Both the position numbers and the translations under genes were made by a program. This document shows, piece by piece, positions 8,689-14,375 of a stretch of 64,000 nt of DNA. Source of the stretch: Elusimicrobia bacterium GWA2_56_46. Lineage in GTDB: Bacteria > Elusimicrobiota > Elusimicrobia > Elusimicrobiales > UBA9959. Within the stretch, counting starts at the first letter, position 1. Each line of letters starts with the position of its first letter. The stretch covers positions 46,272 to 110,271 of the forward strand of contig MGTT01000010.1 in assembly GCA_001799575.1 (NCBI GenBank), written 5' to 3'. The notes beneath the pieces are model-generated. The model was given only the letters and a program-made list of their open reading frames with translations, was not told the DNA's origin and did not search any database.

Positions 8689-9690
8689 TCAAACACCGTA
8701 TTTTCCGGTTTTATAGCCGCCGGAGCGTTTTACTAGGTCAGCGTCCAGTAAAGGTTTCAAAATAAAATGCGCGCCGGGTTTCGTTACTTTCAGCGTGGAC
8801 ATTATTTCCTGTATGCCGCGGGGGGCTTCTTTCAGGAGGCCCAGCAGTCGCTCCTGATTCTTGGTTATTGAAATACCTTTGCCGCCTGTAAGCGCGCGGA
8901 CGGAGTCTATACGCTTCCATGTACGCTCAAGGGCTTCAAGCACTGTCTCCGCCGAGTATTCCACCCAGCCGGAAATATCTCCCCCCTGCGTCTGAACGTT
9001 GTTCAAAGCCCGATAATAGGCCATCCTGTCTTCAAGAAAAACCTCATCTACCGCGAATATGTGGTTGGCATCAAACTGCTTGCGATAAAGTTCCCAGGTT
9101 GCAAGCGCACGGCCTACGCGGCCGTTGCCGTCGCCAAAAGGGTGGATATACTCAAATTGATAATGCAGGATGGCGGAACTTATCAGCGCGGGCCAATCCT
9201 TACCGGTGCCATTAAGCCATTCGCATAATTCCTCGGTTAAATACGGGACAGAAGCAGGCGGAGGCGGCGTGTGGTTGCCGACAAAAACCTTATAATCCCG
9301 GAAAGCACCCACAGGCCCCCGATCCAGCGCATTTTTTTTACCTATAATAGCATGGAGCTTCAGAATTTGAGGCACCTTTATGGCCGCAATATCGGAGTTT
9401 TTTCCAATAAACCGCAGGATCTCGAAATAGTTCAGGATTTCCTGCACCGCACGCGGACTGGCCCCCGGCACGGTGCCGCCATCTGCCAGAGTTTTTACTT
9501 CATGGAGCGTCAGGGGATTGCCTTCTATGGCGGTAGAGCCATGCGTCTGCCTGGCCAAGGCCTCACGCTGCATATCGGGCAGCCAGCTAACGCCTATAAC
9601 GGCTCCTTGTATCTTGGACTTGAGCTCGGCAGCCTGCTCGATTACCTTGAGAAGGTGCTGGGTTGGGCTGAATTTAGGGTTAAAAGCCAT
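8689..9690 (-). CDS. Fic-family protein (AMPylase) with N-terminal inhibitory helix
   Basis: 333 residues from the ATG at 9690 (an in-frame GTG lies two codons upstream). The Fic core motif HPFGDGNGRVGR (consensus HPFx(D/E)GN(G/K)R, catalytic His) is intact near residue 195. STAIEGN near residue 53 matches the (S/T)xxxE(G/N) auto-inhibitory helix of class II Fic proteins. The C-terminal about 60 residues look like a winged helix (NQERLLGLLKEAPRGIQEIM). The enzyme family transfers AMP to protein Ser/Thr/Tyr. The start appears leaderless with respect to the promoter noted separately, and the S41 gene follows closely. Confidence 0.9.
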   Translation of the reverse strand: MAFNPKFSPTQHLLKVIEQAAELKSKIQGAVIGVSWLPDMQREALARQTHGSTAIEGNPLTLHEVKTLADGGTVPGASPRAVQEILNYFEILRFIGKNSDIAAIKVPQILKLHAIIGKKNALDRGPVGAFRDYKVFVGNHTPPPPASVPYLTEELCEWLNGTGKDWPALISSAILHYQFEYIHPFGDGNGRVGRALATWELYRKQFDANHIFAVDEVFLEDRMAYYRALNNVQTQGGDISGWVEYSAETVLEALERTWKRIDSVRALTGGKGISITKNQERLLGLLKEAPRGIQEIMSTLKVTKPGAHFILKPLLDADLVKRSGGYKTGKYGV

Positions 9691-9740
9691 AAACACAGTA
9701 TAGTAGATAGTAAAGTATAAGTAAAGTAATACGTAAAGTC
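9691..9740 (-). promoter_or_regulatory. Promoter of fic with TACTTTAC direct repeats
   Basis: On the minus strand TTTACT is followed after 17 nt by TATACT (5/6 to the -10 consensus), and the fic ATG begins 6 nt later. The transcript would therefore start at or next to the ATG (leaderless); no Shine–Dalgarno sequence is present. TTTAC recurs three times across 9700–9738, overlapping the -35 region, and could be an operator. The 10-mer TACTTTACTT is also present upstream of the sigma gene at 10736. Confidence 0.5.
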
Positions 9741-9796
9741 CCCTATGGGCGGGTAAATGTACGCTGTATCATAACAAAGCCAACCAGCCCGGAGTT

Positions 9797-10180
9797 TTAT
9801 TTTGTTTTCAGGGCGGCGCGGAGGGAGGTGAAAAGGCGGAGATAGTCTTTCAGGCGGCCGTAAATATCTTCCGCTAATTTTTCGTTGTAGGTGTGGACGG
9901 AAAGATTTCTGTCTTCCAGCATTTTCAGCCACGAAGGATCGTCGGCGATGAGACCGAGGCTGAAGCCCTGCTCGAAACAATCCCTTGGGGAACGGCAGAC
10001 TATGCCCTTGCCGCCCAAAAAATCTTTCAGGCATTTCCAGGCAAGTTCAAATGTAAGTTCAAAACGTTTGATGGCCGAGTCGCGGTTGGCCACGGTGGCG
10101 GGGGCGGTCAAGATCTCGGACAGGCGTTCCAGGGACTGGCCGAAAGAATTCAGTTTCTCACCGTCATAAAAGTTTTGCAT
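9797..10180 (-). CDS. hepT: HepT-like HEPN toxin (MNT-associated)
   Basis: 127 residues, nucleotidyltransferase substrate-binding (HI0074/HEPN) family. The catalytic and target motif RNLSVHTY (RX4HXY) is at about residues 90–98: Arg and His form the RNase site, and the Tyr is the residue AMPylated by the antitoxin in studied HepT–MntA pairs. It overlaps mntA by 17 nt, consistent with a type VII toxin–antitoxin operon. The final about 20 codons are duplicated as a remnant at 12851–12910. Confidence 0.9.
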   Translation of the reverse strand: MQNFYDGEKLNSFGQSLERLSEILTAPATVANRDSAIKRFELTFELAWKCLKDFLGGKGIVCRSPRDCFEQGFSLGLIADDPSWLKMLEDRNLSVHTYNEKLAEDIYGRLKDYLRLFTSLRAALKTK

Positions 10181-10454
10181 GGCTTAGAACCTCCCGGCGG
10201 AATCCGGCGTCGGTTTTGCTTAAATCCACTATTTCTATTTTCCTCAGCGTCGGAATAGCATTAACCTCGTCGCGCAAGCGGAGCAGGGTCAGGTCATCCA
10301 GCGGTTCGGCGCCAAACAGCCCGATATCTATGTCCGAAGCCGGATCCGCCGCGTCCCTGGCCTGTGAACCGAAAAGATAAATTTTAAAATTTCCCTCCGG
10401 CAGACGCCGCCGGAGAATGGCGACTGTTTCCGCGATTATTTCCTGGACGGTCAT
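10164..10454 (-). CDS. mntA: MntA-like minimal nucleotidyltransferase antitoxin
   Basis: 96 residues. The GSX10DXD signature is exact: GSQARDAADPASDID. The third carboxylate is likely the Asp or Glu in KIEIVDLS. The family adds AMP to the tyrosine of HepT to silence it. It is the first gene of the pair and shares 17 nt with hepT. It lies in the accessory stretch among gene debris, consistent with mobility. Confidence 0.9.
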   Translation of the reverse strand: MTVQEIIAETVAILRRRLPEGNFKIYLFGSQARDAADPASDIDIGLFGAEPLDDLTLLRLRDEVNAIPTLRKIEIVDLSKTDAGFRREVLSHAKLL

Positions 10455-10479
10455 TGCATCTAATTATAACAAAAAATTC

Positions 10480-10668
10480 CGGATCAAAAGGGCGGGGCGC
10501 GGACTTTTCAGCTTTGATGGGCGGGCATGGTAAAAAAAGGCTGCCCGTCGCCACCCCTCCCAAACTATCGGGGCCGACCCTCCATCCTCACTTTCCCGGG
10601 TTATGTTCCTCCGGCTAAATTCCCGGTGTTTCCTGTTTAAAAATATAATATCTTGATCCCGCCCGGAC
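10480..10668 (+). repeat. Degenerate composite repeat plus third copy of the 64-bp repeat core
   Basis: A short hairpin (CGGGCA and TGCCCG) lies near 10524–10550. It is followed by the right-module motif CACCCCTCC at 10552 and the segment GGCCGACCCTCCATCC, shared with about 6745. At 10638–10668 the core AATATCTTGATCCCGCCCGG matches the first half of the 64-bp repeat; the second half is missing. Together with the promoter below this fills the 327-bp gap between mntA and the sigma gene. Confidence 0.65.
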
Positions 10669-10730
10669 GACAAAATAACGAGAATTTGGCCATAAAACCG
10701 GGATATGTGTTTAATTGGAAGCGGCTTTTT

Positions 10731-10758
10731 TGTAATACTTTACTTGTTTAAACGTATT
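10731..10758 (+). promoter_or_regulatory. Candidate ECF-type promoter of the sigma operon
   Basis: TGTAAT at 10731–10736 is followed after 16 nt by CGTATT at 10753–10758. This resembles the TGTAAC/CGTC arrangement of Bacillus sigma-X/sigma-W-type ECF promoters. It sits 24 nt upstream of the sigma factor ATG, as expected for autoregulation. Confidence 0.4.
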
Positions 10759-10781
10759 AACTACAGGAACAAGAGAACATA

Positions 10782-11282
10782 ATGAGTTTTGAAGAGCTTT
10801 ACGATAAATACTTTGGTCGGGTTTATAACTATATCCTTTACAGGGTCATATCCCCGGATATTGCCGATGACATGGTTTCACTGGTCTTTGAAAAGATCCT
10901 GCATAAATACTCAAGCTTCGACCCGGCAAAAGCCACCATTGCAGAAGCCTGGATATTTGCTATAGCCAGGAATACACTGAATGATTATTTTAGACGCAAA
11001 AAAATACTGAACTGGCTTTCCATGTCAGGTATGGAAGACCACATCGAATCCGGAGAATCACTGGAAACCGACGCTGAAAAGCATGAAGTAACCGCCAAAG
11101 TACTCAAAGCGGTTGAACAGCTTTCAAATCCGGAACGGGAAATAATAGCCTTGAAGTTCACTATGGATATGACAAACCGCGCCATAGCCGGGGAAATGGG
11201 CCTGAGCGAAAGCAATGTGGGCGTAATCTTATTCAGGGCTATGCGAAAAATTAAAGAGTTGATGGAGCCGGAGATTTTATGA
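10782..11282 (+). CDS. ECF-family RNA polymerase sigma factor
   Basis: 166 residues. Region 2 (FEELYDKYFGRVYNYILYRV, then PDIADDMVSLVFEKIL and AWIFAIARNTLNDYFRRKK) and region 4 (LSNPEREIIALKF, then NRAIAGEMGLSESNVGVILF) are complete. Its stop overlaps the next gene by 4 nt, the usual sigma/anti-sigma coupling. Base composition and the downstream Firmicutes-like repeat protein suggest transfer. It probably transcribes its own operon from the promoter at 10731. Confidence 0.9.
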   Translation: MSFEELYDKYFGRVYNYILYRVISPDIADDMVSLVFEKILHKYSSFDPAKATIAEAWIFAIARNTLNDYFRRKKILNWLSMSGMEDHIESGESLETDAEKHEVTAKVLKAVEQLSNPEREIIALKFTMDMTNRAIAGEMGLSESNVGVILFRAMRKIKELMEPEIL

Positions 11283-11614
11283 CTGATTTTAAAGAGGAAA
11301 ATTTTGGCGAACACAATCGCTTGGCCGTTATACTGAGGGCAACCGATTTCAGCAGCAAAAGTAAAATAAAAATTTCGCTAAAAAACCGGCTTTTAAGTAA
11401 AGCTGCAAATGAGGAAAAGCGGTCTTTCACTATATGGGCATGGCTTCTCCCTGCGGCAGCGGTCACCCTGGCCGCGTTGATGCTAACGGTCAATATAAAC
11501 CATAAGGAAGTTGAACAATCGCCATATTATCAGGCGCCTGACGCTGATTATAATATTTACGGTAATTGCGGCAGACAGGGACTTGAGGACTATTTGTCCG
11601 CCCCACGCTTCTAA
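11279..11614 (+). CDS. Probable membrane anti-sigma factor
   Basis: 111 residues. The N-terminal about 45 residues are charged and cytoplasmic. One membrane helix follows (AWLLPAAAVTLAALMLTV, about residues 62–80), then a short outer tail. No zinc-binding HxxxCxxC motif is visible. The role is inferred from the 4-nt overlap with the ECF sigma gene and the single-helix topology. The next gene starts 11 nt downstream behind AAAGGAG. Confidence 0.65.
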   Translation: MTDFKEENFGEHNRLAVILRATDFSSKSKIKISLKNRLLSKAANEEKRSFTIWAWLLPAAAVTLAALMLTVNINHKEVEQSPYYQAPDADYNIYGNCGRQGLEDYLSAPRF

Positions 11615-11625
11615 AGGAGACAGTT

Positions 11626-12753
11626 ATGAAAAAGAAAATACTGATATCGGTGGTCATGGCCTGCGCGGCTCTTATTTGCTTTCTAATTTTCGGCAATATC
11701 AAAGATGATACATCTATGTCCTTCGTAAACGACGAATTGGTAAAAGGGAAATGGCAAACCGTGGATTATGTAAAAAGTCCGGACAACTTTAATCCGGCTG
11801 TCCAGAACTGGGACGGCGATCTTTTCCTTAAAGGCCTGACTTTCCTTGACGACGGAAAGATGTTCGAATCCTGGTGGACCTGGACCAAAGGCTTTGTAAT
11901 GTGTGGAAATGAAAAAACCGCATCAAAATATATCATTAAAAAGCTTAATGGCGCAGAATATCTGTTTATGGAATGGAAAACCAGGGACTATACTGTTTTT
12001 CACAAACCACCGTGGTATTATGTGCTAAAAAAGGGTTCATACCTGGGTGACGGCGCGGATATAATCCGTGACAATATCGATCTCCCTTTCGTCAATGATC
12101 CAGAGGCGCTTGGCAGCTGGAAATCCGTGGATTTTGTCGAAACCCCTGATAGATTTTCCCCGCGTAAAAAAAACAGGCGCGATGATCTATACTTAAAAGA
12201 ACTGGTCTTTCTTGCCGCTGGTAAGACTCTTGACGGCTGGCTGACATGGACCAAAGGTATGCTCATAGCCAAAGGCAACAAGACTGCAAGTAAATATGCG
12301 ATTAAAGATATTGCCGGCAGTAAATATATGTTCCTTGAATGGAAGAGCGGGGATTACACTATAAGGCACCGGAAACCGAATTATTATGTCCTCAAAAAAG
12401 TCTCCGATATAAGAACCGATAATATAAATCTACCCTTCCAGAACGATCCACAGGTGGTTGGTATCTGGAAAAGTAAGGATTTTGTGGAAAAACCGGAAGA
12501 TTTCGGCCCAACCACCAGGACCTGGGCCAGAGACTTATATCTGAAAGAAATGATCTTCCAGGCCGGCGGCAAAGGCGGCAATCCGTGGTGGACTTGGACC
12601 AAAGGTGTTGTTATGAACAGCGGCGATAAGACCGCCAGCGCCTACATCATCAAGGATATAGGCAGCGCGAAATATATGTTCCTTGAGTGGAAAAGCGGCG
12701 ACTACATCTTCCGGGGGGCCAAGCCGTATTACTATGTGCTCAAAAAGCAATAA
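11626..12753 (+). CDS. Exported protein of three ~115-residue WWTWTKG repeats
   Basis: 375 residues. An N-terminal signal/anchor helix (ISVVMACAALICFLIF) precedes three tandem domains starting near residues 33, 147 and 262. Each follows the pattern: (F/Q)NDxxxxGxWxxxDFVExP; a DLYLKEL strand; WWTWTKG (WLTWTKG in the second); NKTASKYxIK; then YMFLEWKSGDYT and YYVLKK. I recall the same domain attached to BlaR1-like sensors and stand-alone exported proteins of Bacillus and relatives; I cannot verify that here. As third gene of the ECF operon it may be the sensor or effector of an envelope stress response. Strong RBS (AAAGGAG). Confidence 0.7.
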   Translation: MKKKILISVVMACAALICFLIFGNIKDDTSMSFVNDELVKGKWQTVDYVKSPDNFNPAVQNWDGDLFLKGLTFLDDGKMFESWWTWTKGFVMCGNEKTASKYIIKKLNGAEYLFMEWKTRDYTVFHKPPWYYVLKKGSYLGDGADIIRDNIDLPFVNDPEALGSWKSVDFVETPDRFSPRKKNRRDDLYLKELVFLAAGKTLDGWLTWTKGMLIAKGNKTASKYAIKDIAGSKYMFLEWKSGDYTIRHRKPNYYVLKKVSDIRTDNINLPFQNDPQVVGIWKSKDFVEKPEDFGPTTRTWARDLYLKEMIFQAGGKGGNPWWTWTKGVVMNSGDKTASAYIIKDIGSAKYMFLEWKSGDYIFRGAKPYYYVLKKQ

Positions 12754-12770
12754 AACCAAGGCGACAACGT

Positions 12771-12824
12771 ATGAATAAGAAAATAGCGGTAATAATTTTG
12801 GTGTTAATACCCCCGGTTCTTTAG
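12771..12824 (+). pseudogene. 17-residue stub of a secreted protein gene
   Basis: ATG at 12771, 17 nt after the triple-repeat gene, opens a frame reading MNKKIAVIILVLIPPVL then TAG. It is the start of a signal peptide cut off exactly where composite-repeat sequence (GCCAAAGCCGACC, minus-strand left module) begins. It looks like the 5' end of a fourth operon gene destroyed by repeat insertion or recombination. Confidence 0.5.
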
Positions 12825-12848
12825 CCAAAGCCGACCGGCCCGGCGTTA
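12805..12848 (-). repeat. Truncated composite repeat, left module only
   Basis: On the minus strand this reads ACGCCGGGCC, then GGTCGGCTTTGGC, equivalent to the left module at 4664 and following a HepT stop codon. A similar truncated module (GGGCTGGTTGGCTTTG, minus strand) follows the intact hepT stop at 9775–9795. Confidence 0.6.
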
Positions 12849-12850
12849 CA

Positions 12851-12910
12851 TTATTTTGTTTTCAGGGTGGCGCGGAGTTCGGTGAAGAGGCGGAGATAGG
12901 GCTTCAGGAT
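12851..12910 (-). pseudogene. 3' remnant of a second hepT gene
   Basis: The minus strand encodes LKPYLRLFTELRATLKTK and a stop, against LKDYLRLFTSLRAALKTK at the end of the intact HepT (9797–9855). DNA identity extends past the stop into the repeat module. The rest of the toxin and its antitoxin are absent. The remnant abuts the stop codon of the coiled-coil gene. Confidence 0.8.
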
Positions 12911-12914
12911 AAAT

Positions 12915-13280
12915 TTATTTGGAGGCTTCCAGCAGGGTGATGCGGCTTTCGTGGTTCTGCAGCTTGTCATTCTGTTCCATCAGCATCTGCCCGCGTTCCA
13001 TGTCTTTTCTTCTGTAGTCCCTGGCTTCGCCCGCGAAACTGTCTATCGCGCCGAGTATCCTGCTGATGTCGTCTTTTGTGGCCATGGTTTCATGGATATC
13101 GCGAATGTCGTCCTTGATATGCAATATGTCAATGGTATTGGTTTTTACTATGTCTTCCAGCCGTTTAATGTCCGACTTTAATTCCGTTTTGAGAGAGCCT
13201 ATTTCAGAACGCAACCCGGTTTCGGAAAGTTTTATGTCGTTTTTGGTGGCCGGCTGGTTTTCCCATTTATTATCTGCCAT
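12915..13280 (-). CDS. Small coiled-coil protein, paralogue of the 56.5-kb gene
   Basis: 121 residues, almost entirely predicted helical and charged, with no signal peptide. It shares with the 56509–57060 product an N-terminal PATKxD(I/L) motif, a middle TKDDISR(I/V)LxAID block and a nearly identical C-terminus (ERGxMLMxQxDKLQNHE, then TLLEAxK). The function is unknown. The conserved C-terminal block suggests an oligomerisation or partner-binding tip. Both genes carry the same hairpin about 56–58 nt upstream of the start. Confidence 0.65.
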   Translation of the reverse strand: MADNKWENQPATKNDIKLSETGLRSEIGSLKTELKSDIKRLEDIVKTNTIDILHIKDDIRDIHETMATKDDISRILGAIDSFAGEARDYRRKDMERGQMLMEQNDKLQNHESRITLLEASK

Positions 13281-13334
13281 AATTTCTTTCCCCCACTCTC
13301 TTCTTCCATAATTTTACAAGATTTCAGTTAACCG

Positions 13335-13357
13335 CGTAAGGGCCGAAAGGCCCATCT
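13335..13357 (-). promoter_or_regulatory. Conserved leader hairpin shared with the 57.1-kb gene
   Basis: CGTAAGGGCCGAAAGGCCC with a following ATC is identical here and at 57114–57135. GGGCC/GGCCC is a 5-bp stem around GAAA on the plus strand (UUUC on the sense strand of the downstream gene). In both places it lies about 56–58 nt before the coiled-coil start codon. Confidence 0.55.
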
Positions 13358-13385
13358 GGGATAGAGCGCATACGTGCGCGAGGCG

Positions 13386-14042
13386 TTATCTTTCTGCTAT
13401 GCCGGTTCCCAGGGCTTTGTGGAGGTTTGAGAGGAGGCGGTAGCAGGCCGCTATCGCCGCGTCAACGCAGGACAGCGAGAACGGGGTAAGAGTGTCGTCC
13501 TCGTTCAGCGGAACATGGTAAAGGCAGCAGTATTCGGCTACCTCAGCCCTTGCTTTCATAAGCGCCTCGTCTATCACCCGGTCGTTCGGCGCGGCGTTCA
13601 TTTGTTCGGCCAGGGGTTGGAAGCGCAATCTCGCGTATGTTTCCATGATCCGCCGTTCCGCATCGGCGGCTCCGGCCCCGGCTTTGCGCGCCTCGCCGGT
13701 CAGCGATACGGGCCTGAGAGCGGAGAGCCTTTTCTTTATCAGTTCTTTGCTGCCGGTCATGCCCGCGCAGACCATTCTGAAATCCTTGTCGGAGATGAGT
13801 TTGTCGAGCGCGTCCTTGAGTTTCGCTATTTCTTTTTCTGTGATCTTCCCTTTGCCGAGTTGCACGTCGAAGCTTTCGCAAGTTTCTTTCAGCGTTTCTT
13901 TTTGTAAATTATACAGGTGTTCCGCCATGTTCTGGAGGGAAGTGATAAAGAACTCTTTCTGACTGGCATATGCCGCTGGGATTTCGCCGGTGAACGCCCT
14001 CAGGCTGGCAATAAGCATCAGTTGATGTTCCATCTTCGCCAT
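13386..14042 (-). CDS. Hypothetical alpha-helical protein
   Basis: 218 residues, no signal peptide or membrane helix. It is predicted largely helical, with a Lys/Glu-rich middle (about residues 55–85). I do not recognise the family. It lies upstream of the coiled-coil gene in the same direction with a 105-bp gap, so they may be separate transcripts. Two hairpins lie beyond its 5' end at about 14056–14081 and 14098–14122. Confidence 0.6.
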   Translation of the reverse strand: MAKMEHQLMLIASLRAFTGEIPAAYASQKEFFITSLQNMAEHLYNLQKETLKETCESFDVQLGKGKITEKEIAKLKDALDKLISDKDFRMVCAGMTGSKELIKKRLSALRPVSLTGEARKAGAGAADAERRIMETYARLRFQPLAEQMNAAPNDRVIDEALMKARAEVAEYCCLYHVPLNEDDTLTPFSLSCVDAAIAACYRLLSNLHKALGTGIAER

Positions 14043-14169
14043 ACCACATTATATCATTGCCGCGATCTATCGGCGGCAATCCATAAACGTTGTTTGGATT
14101 CCTGCCAACAGATTGCAGGAATGACAGAAAAATACGTGAGCTTTTGGGGTAATAAGGGATAAAGCCGGA

Positions 14170-14330
14170 CGACCATCATGTGCGTAAGCTTAACGCGGGG
14201 TGCCGGGGTGAGGCCTTTTCGACCCAGCAGGCCGCCGATGGAACGCGAAAAGGCCTCACCCCGGCAGGACCCCGCTTTACTATCCTGCGGTACAATAACC
14301 CAAAGCCCATTAGGCCACGCACCTTTGCCT
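14170..14330 (-). repeat. Composite palindromic repeat, copy 4 (reverse orientation)
   Basis: A perfect 21-bp inverted repeat (14201–14221 and 14246–14266) with a 24-nt loop is flanked by the conserved modules in reverse. Read on the minus strand: GGCTTTGGG, CCGCAGGATAGTAAA, GCGGGGTCCTGCC, stem, then CACCCCGCGTTAAGCTTACG. The stem sequence is unrelated to copies 1 and 5. It fills the gap 14043–14375 together with two small hairpins (14056–14081 and 14098–14122). Confidence 0.8.
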
Positions 14331-14375
14331 GGCGTTACATTATATTTTGCGATTTAAAAAATATAGAATTACGTT

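Noticed and set aside
14041..14125. Two small hairpins as a candidate riboswitch
   Set aside because: They are simple 7–8 bp stems in a non-conserved context beyond the 5' end of a hypothetical gene; insufficient for any RNA class.
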